A program made the translations under genes and the position numbers. 6,145 nt of DNA, from assembly GCA_900766655.1 (NCBI GenBank), contig CAAFWE010000226.1:1-6145 (forward strand), written 5' to 3'. The notes under the pieces are model-generated. The model was not told the origin of the DNA. It made no database searches and was given only the letters and a program-made list of their open reading frames with translations. This document shows positions 1-6,145 of this stretch, one piece after another; the stretch's first letter is position 1; the number at the start of each line of letters is the position of its first letter. Source of the DNA: an uncultured Alistipes sp. (lineage in GTDB: Bacteria > Bacteroidota > Bacteroidia > Bacteroidales > Rikenellaceae).

Positions 1-1226
1 AGGATCAGATAAAGCTCCACTTCTTCTACGACTCGAAGTACCTCATACCGAAGGTGCGACTCACAACAGCTGCCACCTACATCCTTGCGCAGATGTATCC
101 GTTTATGGGTTTCAACGGTAGTGCTTCGCCCTACTACGACTACCTTGCAAGCGGCAAGAAGCAGGAGAATAGATTGGCAATGTACAATGTGAAGCGTCAG
201 ATGATGCGTGTGATGGCCGACTTCCAAGGCGACATCATCACCCCTAAGTTCCGTTGGGCAGCGGGTATATCGTATTGGTGGTACGACATCCAGGATATCA
301 CCCTCAAGAAGAAGGGTGCTCCAGCCTACGACACCGACGCTACGGGCAATAGTTACCTTCTTGGTCAGGGTATCGACTACGCCTCGCTGTGGCAACTCTA
401 TCGTGCTACTGGCCTTATCCGTCCGAACGAGGCAAATGGCGGTCACCACATCGAGCTCAAGGCGGGTTTGGTGTACGATAGCCGCGAGCACGAGGCCGAC
501 CCTACAAGCGGTATCTGGGCCGAGGTCTACGCCTATGGCTCGCCCGACATCCTCAACGGTCGTGGCAAGGATGGCTACAACTATCTGAAGTTGGCGGCTC
601 ACTTCCGTCAGTATGTACCGCTCTGGAAGGATAAGATTGTCTTCGCATACCACCTCGCATATCAAGGTTTGTTGGCGGGTAATGCACCATACTACACATT
701 GCAGAACATCAACACCCTCTACCTCCGCCAGATTATCTCGGATGGTTTGGGTAGCATCAACACTATCCGTGGTGTGCCATACAATAGCGTGATTGGCGAT
801 GGCTACGCTTGGGCAAACTTCGAGATGCGCTTCAAGCTCGTTTCGTTCCGCTTCATCAAGCAGGACTTCTACCTTGCAACCAACCCATTCTTCGATATGG
901 GTGCTTGCGTGCAGCCATACCGCCTCGGCGAGATGAAGGCATTGCGTGCACAGCACGATACCGAGGTTGCACAAGGCTTGCCACAGACCTACTCCGATGC
1001 CGAGATGAACCTTATCTACACTGGTCTATCTCGCAAGTTGCATATGAGTGCTGGTCTCGGTATTAAGTTGACTATGAACCGTAGCTTTATCCTCTCGGCA
1101 GAGTTTGCAGTGCCTCTCAACAACAAGGTCTACACCAACTCTGATTTGAATGTGCCAGTTTCGGAACTCAAGATGAAGAACAGCTACAAGCTGGGTGTAA
1201 ACATCGGTTTGAACTACATCTTCTAA
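1..1226 (+). CDS. BamA/TamA-like (Omp85, D15 surface antigen) outer membrane beta-barrel protein, 5'-partial
   Basis: The reading frame is open from the left edge (first full codon at position 3) to TAA at 1224-1226, giving 407 residues of a C-terminal beta-barrel. A GTG at 54 could be read as a start, but coding sequence continues upstream of it (…HFFYDSKYLIPK), so the gene is truncated by the window. Family signs are a YDSRE stretch near 474-488, which opens a barrel strand as YDxR does in D15 proteins, the Omp85 lid-loop IRG signature (Arg codon 768-770) followed by VIGDGYAWANFEMRF, then a FFDMG strand, many alternating aromatic strands and a C-terminal phenylalanine (NYIF) as expected of a Bam substrate. 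Known family role: Omp85 proteins insert or translocate proteins in the outer membrane. The Bacteroidetes members resembling this one usually have a short N-terminal domain instead of a POTRA chain, but that part is not visible here. The exact substrate is unknown. It could also be a passive surface antigen barrel. Confidence 0.82.
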   Translation, partial: DQIKLHFFYDSKYLIPKVRLTTAATYILAQMYPFMGFNGSASPYYDYLASGKKQENRLAMYNVKRQMMRVMADFQGDIITPKFRWAAGISYWWYDIQDITLKKKGAPAYDTDATGNSYLLGQGIDYASLWQLYRATGLIRPNEANGGHHIELKAGLVYDSREHEADPTSGIWAEVYAYGSPDILNGRGKDGYNYLKLAAHFRQYVPLWKDKIVFAYHLAYQGLLAGNAPYYTLQNINTLYLRQIISDGLGSINTIRGVPYNSVIGDGYAWANFEMRFKLVSFRFIKQDFYLATNPFFDMGACVQPYRLGEMKALRAQHDTEVAQGLPQTYSDAEMNLIYTGLSRKLHMSAGLGIKLTMNRSFILSAEFAVPLNNKVYTNSDLNVPVSELKMKNSYKLGVNIGLNYIF

Positions 1227-1246
1227 CAGATAATATCGTAAACAAT

Positions 1247-1274
1247 AAAGCTCCGAATCAGTTCGGAGCTTTTT
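1247..1274 (+). terminator. Rho-independent terminator in a convergent gap, probably bidirectional
   Basis: The left arm 1247-1257 (AAAGCTCCGAA) pairs perfectly with the right arm 1262-1272 (TTCGGAGCTTT) around the 4-nt loop TCAG. The GC-rich core is followed on the + strand by a T run at 1270-1274, and the hairpin sits 20 bp after the stop of the outer membrane protein gene. On the - strand the same hairpin lies 4 bp after the TAG stop of the glycosidase gene and is followed by TTTATTGTTT, a less pure but usable T-rich tract. It therefore probably insulates both converging transcripts. The rest of the 50-bp gap holds nothing else recognisable. Confidence 0.88.
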
Positions 1275-1276
1275 GT

Positions 1277-3451
1277 CTATCTTACATCGACCTTGCAAGC
1301 GGTTGGGATAATCTCGTAGCTATACCCCTTTGGCAAGCGGAGCTTTACATCGAACTCTCCATTGCGATATTGCCACTCCACCTTGAGTTGGTCATCTCCT
1401 ACAGGGATAGTACCCTTGCACCACTCCAAGCCGCTATCGATAAAACGCAGGCGAATCTTGCGCTCGCAAGGCAAAATCTCGTAGACACCCAAGACATCGC
1501 GATACAACACATTCGTAAGGTGCGAGGCGAAACCGTGATTGCAACTCGCCTTCGGCTTGAGGCTCTCCCACAATGTTCCAGTGCGCTCGGCCATACTCTT
1601 ATAGGTGGCGATAGACTCATTGAGAATCTGCTTCGATAGTCCGTACTTCGATAATAGCTCCAGACGAAGATAGCTACCGATAAAGGCGTTGATTGGGTAG
1701 AGATCGGGGAACAACCCCTTCTCGACTCTTCCTGGCACAACCTCATCGCGCAGACGAGCCCACAAGGCTGGGTGGCTCTCGGAAGTTGCCACGCCAAAGA
1801 GCAGAGCGTAGTATTGGCACACCTCGGTATGCTCGCCACTCGGCACCAGCTCACCTTTTTCGTTGCGGATGGCGTTATCGATGAAATATTCGCCATCGAA
1901 GGAGTGCTTGCGTATCACATCACGAATTTGCGAGGCTTGCTCGGCAAGCATCTTGTCGCCATAGAGGCGTGACACGACATCGAGCATCTCGGCATAGAGC
2001 ATATTCGACGGATAGCTCACATCTTGCACCAACTTATTAGCCTTGGAGTACTCGACAAACACCCACTTTGGTAACTTCTCGAGCAGACCATCGCTATTGA
2101 GGTAGGGGCGGAAGAACTCCACCAATTCATAGACACGCGTACGGGCGCGTGCGATGGTCTCGGCATCGCCAGTGCGGTGGAGATACTCCTCCAGCTCGAG
2201 TACAAACCACATTGCCCAATTGGGGATATAGTTGTGGTTGCGGTGGTCGGCAGGGTAACACATCGGAAGCATACCCTTGTCGATATCCTTGAACTCCTTG
2301 GGGAGGAGGAAATTCTCGATAAAGTTGCGCTCGATGCGGCTCTTGCCCGAGAGGGCAAACTCCACACGCCCCGTGAAGTAGCTGTCACACAACCATCCTG
2401 CACGCTCGCGCGATGGGCAGTCCATATAGATGTCCAACGCATTTTGTCGGTAGGTTTGGCGTGCCGCCTCGAAGATAAAGTTCAAATCGGAGTTACTCGA
2501 CTCGAACTTTGCACGATGGCAATCGGAGTTGCAGTAGTCGCGCATCGAAATCTCCGAAATAGAGACGGGATTGTCGCTAAAAACCTCGACATACTGCATT
2601 GTGTATGGTTCGAAAGACTCCAACTCGAATTCGCCCTTTGGCAGATGGTAGGTCACAGATGGACGCCACCTCAATCGGCGTTCCATAACTCGGCCATCCT
2701 CGCCCAAAATCTCGTCGAAGCGGAGTGTGAGTTTCGTAGGGTTGTCGACCTTGACCTTTGCGCGGAGGAAACCACTGCTATTGGTGGCAAACTTGTAGAG
2801 ATTCTTCTCGATGAGTTTTGCCTCGTGGATGCGGTAGTCGGGGTATGCCACACCTCGAGCAAGGAGAGTTTTCGGCTCTTGCTCGACCAATTTTTCGGGC
2901 ATAATGGCGGAGTGGTCACCCTTTAAGATGTAGTACTCGGTATAAGGTCTTTGGAACGAGAAGCGTGGAACATCGGCAACACGCTCCTTGTAGTCGTAGG
3001 CCACAAAATCTCGGCCCGTAGCCGCCACAACCTTGCCATCCACCTCAACCTCGGCCTGAAGGAACGATGGCTGATCGAGTAGATAGTAGCTTGGCGAGTT
3101 GTAGCCAGCCACCTCGATAGTGATGTCGTTTTTGCCCTTGTGGAGATATGGTCTAAGGTCGTAGGCATCGATGCGATAGAAGTCGTGCGCCGCTACGCAA
3201 GGTCCGTGGCCAACAAACACCCCGTTTACTCGCAGACGGTAGTCGCACGATGCTGTGAGGCGGATAGAGGCCTTGTCGGCTCTACCAATCTTTATCTCCT
3301 CGCAGAATGTGAGGGTTAGGTTCTGCTCCTTTTCACGCGATTGGCTCCACACGGGTTTGGCGAGATCGAATGACGATGGCTCGCCTTGCCCCTTTGCCAC
3401 ACCGCATAGAGCGATCAAAATAGCCACAAGAGCGAGTAGAATGCGCCTCAT
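1277..3451 (-). CDS. Exported GH78 alpha-L-rhamnosidase-like glycoside hydrolase, 724 aa
   Basis: This is probably an inverting hydrolase removing terminal alpha-L-rhamnose or a similar sugar from a glycan in the periplasm or outside the cell. Residues 1-21 form a signal peptide (RR, then a hydrophobic core, then VAKGQG). Residues about 30-180 are a beta-sandwich with the carbohydrate-binding-like RVNGVFVGHGP and a KNDITIEV strand; about 215-305 is a second sandwich; about 315-655 is the (alpha/alpha)6 barrel; about 656-724 is a C-terminal beta-sandwich. The GH78 signature lies at 344-356 (DCPSRERAGWLCD): Glu349 fits the general acid and Asp356 the sugar-binding aspartate. GTLWES with Glu629, followed by SCNHGFAS, fits the general base region. 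NWAMWFVLELEEYLHRTGD (411-429) is a typical barrel helix. The protein is shorter than many GH78 enzymes. Start ATG is 10 bp after the EEP gene stop and has no Shine-Dalgarno. Substrate is inferred from family; a related sugar is possible. Confidence 0.85.
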   Translation of the reverse strand: MRRILLALVAILIALCGVAKGQGEPSSFDLAKPVWSQSREKEQNLTLTFCEEIKIGRADKASIRLTASCDYRLRVNGVFVGHGPCVAAHDFYRIDAYDLRPYLHKGKNDITIEVAGYNSPSYYLLDQPSFLQAEVEVDGKVVAATGRDFVAYDYKERVADVPRFSFQRPYTEYYILKGDHSAIMPEKLVEQEPKTLLARGVAYPDYRIHEAKLIEKNLYKFATNSSGFLRAKVKVDNPTKLTLRFDEILGEDGRVMERRLRWRPSVTYHLPKGEFELESFEPYTMQYVEVFSDNPVSISEISMRDYCNSDCHRAKFESSNSDLNFIFEAARQTYRQNALDIYMDCPSRERAGWLCDSYFTGRVEFALSGKSRIERNFIENFLLPKEFKDIDKGMLPMCYPADHRNHNYIPNWAMWFVLELEEYLHRTGDAETIARARTRVYELVEFFRPYLNSDGLLEKLPKWVFVEYSKANKLVQDVSYPSNMLYAEMLDVVSRLYGDKMLAEQASQIRDVIRKHSFDGEYFIDNAIRNEKGELVPSGEHTEVCQYYALLFGVATSESHPALWARLRDEVVPGRVEKGLFPDLYPINAFIGSYLRLELLSKYGLSKQILNESIATYKSMAERTGTLWESLKPKASCNHGFASHLTNVLYRDVLGVYEILPCERKIRLRFIDSGLEWCKGTIPVGDDQLKVEWQYRNGEFDVKLRLPKGYSYEIIPTACKVDVR

Positions 3452-3461
3452 AATAGGTCGG

Positions 3462-4370
3462 TTATAGTTTTACAATAGCGTATATTGGGTAGTGGTCGGA
3501 GACTAACTTCACCGAGCCATATTTCTCGGTGATGGTGTGATACTCGACAACCTTTGCACCCTTGCGACAGTAGATGTGGTCAATCATCTTGTTGCTATTC
3601 TTGGTTGACCAACCGTTGTAGGTACCATTGAAATCGGTCAAATCGGCTGGTGCGTAGAGTCGTGTGTTCCACATAAAGTCCTTGATTGCTTGCATCGCCT
3701 CGTGTGTCATATCGGCATTCATATCGCCTGTCAGGAAGATTGGGCATTCATCCTTGTAAGGTTCGAAGCGCTTTGCAATAAGTTTCATACCCTCGATACG
3801 CGCAGTATTGCCTTCGTGGTCGAGGTGAGTGTTTATGTAGAAGAAGATTTTACCCGTTGGCTTATGCTTGAAGCGTCCCCAAGTAGAACTTCGGGTGTAG
3901 GCCGAATCCCAGCCTTTCGATGGCTCATCGGGTGTAGGCGAGAGCCAGAAGGTGCCACCATCGAGCTTCTCAACCAACTCCTTGTTGTACATTATGCCCA
4001 TACATTCGCCCGAGCCCGACTCCTTGCCTGTTTTGCGATTAACGCCAAATCCATCGTAGCTCTCCTTCAACTGCTCCTTCAGATAGCTCCACTGCGAGGT
4101 GTATTGAGCCTCCTGGAAGCCGATAATCGTAGGTTGATGATCCTTGATGAGCGCAACACAAGCAGACTTGCGATTGCTCCAGTTGTTCTTCGAGTCGCTC
4201 TCGGTTGTTTCGGTGCGAACATTGAAGCTCATCACCTTGATCTCGTCCTCATCGGCAAACTTCTTAAACTCTACGGGTTCGGTTGGTTTCTGCGGTCCAT
4301 TGCCATCGTCAGATGGTTGGGAACATCCCACCATCATCAGCGAGATGAGTATCGAAAATATCTTTTTCAT
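3462..4370 (-). CDS. Endonuclease/exonuclease/phosphatase (EEP) family lipoprotein, 302 aa
   Basis: The start is the ATG at 4368-4370, which yields MKKIFSILISLMMVGCSQ, a lipoprotein signal with the lipidated Cys at residue 16. A longer frame to 4442 would overlap ygiQ and bury the signal, so it is rejected. Residues 17-38 are a Ser/Pro/Asp-rich linker. The EEP metal-dependent fold follows with all key motifs: FN50 in IKVMSFNVR, E88 in IIGFQEAQ, E122 in SGSGECMGIMY, the FWLSPTPDEPSKGWD block (141-155), N180/H182 in INTHLDH, D216/N218 in LTGDMNAD, D264/H265 in MIDHIYC and D292/H293 in VSDHYPIYA. This layout matches the secreted EEP-1 subgroup common in Bacteroidetes, whose substrates are mostly unknown. 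Members are annotated as nucleases, but phosphatase or phosphodiesterase activity on glycans or lipids is equally plausible. It sits 4 bp after ygiQ and 10 bp before the GH78 gene, so it is co-transcribed with both and probably acts outside the cytoplasm beside the glycosidase. Confidence 0.9.
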   Translation of the reverse strand: MKKIFSILISLMMVGCSQPSDDGNGPQKPTEPVEFKKFADEDEIKVMSFNVRTETTESDSKNNWSNRKSACVALIKDHQPTIIGFQEAQYTSQWSYLKEQLKESYDGFGVNRKTGKESGSGECMGIMYNKELVEKLDGGTFWLSPTPDEPSKGWDSAYTRSSTWGRFKHKPTGKIFFYINTHLDHEGNTARIEGMKLIAKRFEPYKDECPIFLTGDMNADMTHEAMQAIKDFMWNTRLYAPADLTDFNGTYNGWSTKNSNKMIDHIYCRKGAKVVEYHTITEKYGSVKLVSDHYPIYAIVKL

Positions 4371-4374
4371 AACT

Positions 4375-6108
4375 TTAGTGTTGGTTCTTCTTGAAGAAAT
4401 ATTGCTTCTGCTTGCGCTTATCATCTTGTGAACGAGCCACATAGACCTTATCGCCCGTATATGGATTCTCGCCCGTGTAGAACATCACCGACGAGAGCGT
4501 CATTGGCGTAGGTGTCAGATCCTGCACCTGCTCGAGCGTGAAGTGCAACTTGCCAAGCACCTTCTGCGACAAGGCTCGCATATCGGCCTCGCGACAGCCA
4601 GGGTGCGACGAGATGAAGTAAGGTATGAGCTGATAGCGCAATCCGTTCTCACGACATATGCGGTTGAACTTGGTGTTCAGCTCCTCGAACAACGAGAACG
4701 ATGGCTTACGCATCAATTTCAGAACGCCATCCTCGGTATGCTCGGGAGCCACCTTCAATCGTCCCGATGTGTGGTGCACCACCACCTCGCGGAGATAGTC
4801 GGAGTTGTCGAACAAGTCGTAGCGGATGCCACTACCGATGTAGGCGTGCTTCACCCCCTTGAATGTGCGAATCTTGCGGTAGAGCTCGAGCAACGGACGG
4901 TGATCGTTGTTGAGATTTGGGCAGACCTTCGGATGGAGGCACGACGGACGCACACACTTGGCGCACGCAGCCTTGTTCTTGCCACCCAAGCCATACATAT
5001 TTGCCGAAGGGCCACCGATGTCGGTGATTGTACCTCGGAAGTCGGGCATCTCGGTCACCGCCTTCACCTCGCGCATAATCGAGGCTTCGCTGCGCGATGA
5101 GATAAACTTGCCTTGGTGTGCCGAGATGGTGCAGAAGGAGCAACCTCCAAAGCAACCACGATGGATATTGACCGAGTGCTTGATCATCTCCCACGCAGGG
5201 ATGTCGCCACGCCCCTTGTAGCGTGGGTGAGGTGCTCGCATATATGGAAGGTCGAATGCCGAGTCGAGCTCCTCGCTCGATAGTGCCGAGTGCATCGGAT
5301 TGACCACGACATAGTCGTTACCCGTCTTTTCGACGAGGATATTTTCGCTCTCGAGGCGGTTGCTCTCGGTCTCCTCCTTGGTGAAGTTCTCGCCAAAGGC
5401 TCGCTTATCCTTGCGACACTGCTCGAAGGAGTGGAGCATTATAACTCGCTCGCTTGGTAGCGCATCGACTTGTCTCTTGTCGGCCAAGTATGCCACCTGC
5501 TTCAAGCCTCGCAAGAGCTTTGCATTGAAGCCATTTCGCATAGCTCGAGCCACCTCGCGGATAACTCGCTCGCCCATACCATAGAGCAGAAAATCGGCAC
5601 CACTCTCGACCAAAATCGAGGGTTTCAGCCCATCTTGCCAATAGTCGTAGTGGGTGAATCGTCGAAGCGAGGCCTCGATGCCACCAATCAGAACCGGAGT
5701 CGATGGGAACAACTTTTTCAGTATCTGGGTGTAGGTCGTAACCGCATAGTCGGGACGGAAGCCTGCCGCTCCTCCTGCTGTGTAGGCATCGTTCGAGCGA
5801 AGACGCTTGTTGGCGGTGTAGTGGTTGACCATCGAATCCATCACGCCCGCAGTAACGCAGAAACATAGGCGAGGAGTGCCAAACTTCTTGAAATCGCGCA
5901 GATCGTCTCGCCAATTTGGTTGTGGCACAACTGCCACCCTCAACCCCTCATCCTCGAACAGACGCGAGACCACCGCTGTGCCAAACGACGGATGATCGAT
6001 ATAGGCATCACCCGAGAAGAGGACTATATCGACGTAGTCCCAACCGAGAGAGCGCATCTCCTTGACTGTTGTTGGCAAGAAACCCATTGCGTTTTTACTT
6101 TTAACCAT
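4375..6108 (-). CDS. ygiQ: YgiQ family (UPF0313) radical SAM protein, 577 aa
   Basis: This is a cytoplasmic Fe-S enzyme of unknown reaction. The N-terminal domain carries family hallmarks: FLPTTVKEMRSLGWD, SGDAYIDHPSFG (32-43), CVTAGVMDSMVNHYTANKR and GGIEASLRRFTHYDYW. The radical SAM cluster motif CxxxCxxC is C319, C323 and C326 in HRGCFGGCSFC; these bind the [4Fe-4S] cluster that cleaves SAM. DIGGPSANMYG (363-373) follows, then a second cysteine group C382, C385, C390 and C396, also typical of YgiQ and possibly a second metal site. KVAPEHTEDGVL (452-463) and the C-terminal LTPTPMTLSSVMFYTGENPYT (DUF3362) complete the family, ending in a basic tail. Start choice: ATG at 6106-6108 matches the usual short lead before LPTT. 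A TTG at 6126 and an ATG at 6087 are alternatives. AGGA ends only 2 nt before the chosen ATG, too close to serve as a good ribosome site. First gene of the three-gene unit; 37 visible upstream bases show no clear promoter. Confidence 0.95.
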   Translation of the reverse strand: MVKSKNAMGFLPTTVKEMRSLGWDYVDIVLFSGDAYIDHPSFGTAVVSRLFEDEGLRVAVVPQPNWRDDLRDFKKFGTPRLCFCVTAGVMDSMVNHYTANKRLRSNDAYTAGGAAGFRPDYAVTTYTQILKKLFPSTPVLIGGIEASLRRFTHYDYWQDGLKPSILVESGADFLLYGMGERVIREVARAMRNGFNAKLLRGLKQVAYLADKRQVDALPSERVIMLHSFEQCRKDKRAFGENFTKEETESNRLESENILVEKTGNDYVVVNPMHSALSSEELDSAFDLPYMRAPHPRYKGRGDIPAWEMIKHSVNIHRGCFGGCSFCTISAHQGKFISSRSEASIMREVKAVTEMPDFRGTITDIGGPSANMYGLGGKNKAACAKCVRPSCLHPKVCPNLNNDHRPLLELYRKIRTFKGVKHAYIGSGIRYDLFDNSDYLREVVVHHTSGRLKVAPEHTEDGVLKLMRKPSFSLFEELNTKFNRICRENGLRYQLIPYFISSHPGCREADMRALSQKVLGKLHFTLEQVQDLTPTPMTLSSVMFYTGENPYTGDKVYVARSQDDKRKQKQYFFKKNQH

Positions 6109-6145
6109 TGTCCTATTGTTTTGCAAGAGAGTGAATAAAAAGATG

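Noticed and set aside
54..56. GTG as the start of the outer membrane protein
   Set aside because: The frame is open to the window edge and the upstream residues (FFYDSKYLIPK) continue barrel-like sequence, so the gene is simply cut by the window.
2177..2926. Long 249-codon open frame on the + strand antisense to the GH78 gene
   Set aside because: It lies wholly inside a gene with clear conserved catalytic motifs and shows no recognisable domain. Its length is explained by the GAG/TCG/CGA-rich codon use of the real gene, which suppresses stop codons on the other strand.
3389..3451. Lipoprotein signal in the GH78-like protein (Cys16 in LIALCG)
   Set aside because: The residue before the cysteine is Leu, which does not fit a lipobox (Gly, Ala or Ser expected). 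A type I signal peptide ending near VAKGQG is more likely.
3690..4394. 234-codon + strand open frame opposite the EEP gene
   Set aside because: It is a shadow of the EEP gene, whose motifs are complete on the - strand; the antisense translation resembles no family.
4371..4442. N-terminal extension of the EEP gene by 24 codons
   Set aside because: It would overlap ygiQ and place a lipoprotein signal peptide in the middle of the protein. The internal ATG at 4370 gives a proper signal 4 bp after the ygiQ stop.
4543..5100. 185-codon + strand open frame opposite ygiQ
   Set aside because: Antisense shadow of a highly conserved protein; no domain, no promoter or ribosome site.
2601..5320. Many CTCGAG/TCGA-like short words scattered over the leftward genes
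   Set aside because: They fall in frame as Leu, Glu, Ser and Asp codons with no regular spacing, so they reflect codon preference and not a repeat array or binding-site cluster.
6109..6145. Bacteroides-type promoter upstream of ygiQ
   Set aside because: No convincing TAnnTTTG -7 box with a TTTG -33 partner is seen on the - strand in the 37 available bases; the promoter probably lies beyond the window.

Overview
The window looks like chromosomal DNA from a Bacteroidales gut-type bacterium. The genus cannot be fixed from the sequence; Alistipes, Prevotella and Muribaculaceae relatives all remain possible. The reasons are a Bacteroidetes-style POTRA-poor BamA/D15-like outer membrane protein, a short-prefixed lipoprotein of the EEP-1 type, a GH78-like secreted glycosidase, a YgiQ radical SAM protein of the short Bacteroidetes form, and start codons without Shine-Dalgarno sequences.

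Layout. At the left edge, reading rightward, is the 3' part of an Omp85/D15-like beta-barrel gene (window edge to 1226); its 5' end lies outside the window. A 50-bp convergent intergenic gap (1227-1276) holds a clear GC-rich hairpin that can end transcription from the left and probably also from the right. The rest of the window (1277-6108) is one leftward three-gene cluster, in transcription order: ygiQ (radical SAM, start near 6108), an endonuclease/exonuclease/phosphatase (EEP) fold lipoprotein (start 4370) and a GH78 alpha-L-rhamnosidase-like glycosidase (start 3451). The gaps are 4 bp and 10 bp, so the three are very probably co-transcribed. Only 37 bp upstream of ygiQ are visible and no promoter could be recognised there.

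How the genes may work together. The EEP lipoprotein (membrane-anchored, probably outer membrane) and the GH78-like enzyme (signal peptide, periplasmic or secreted) are the kind of pair that strips decorations from a glycan: a phosphate or phosphodiester bond and a rhamnose-like sugar. No SusC/SusD transporter, sulfatase or regulator is visible, so this is not a classical polysaccharide utilisation locus within the window. YgiQ is a cytoplasmic Fe-S enzyme of unknown reaction; its link to the two exported enzymes is positional only.

No tRNA, rRNA, CRISPR array, insertion sequence, transposase or integrase was seen. The window reads as ordinary chromosome. The points most worth a second look are the variant GH78 active-site signature and the unexplained pairing of ygiQ with two exported hydrolases.
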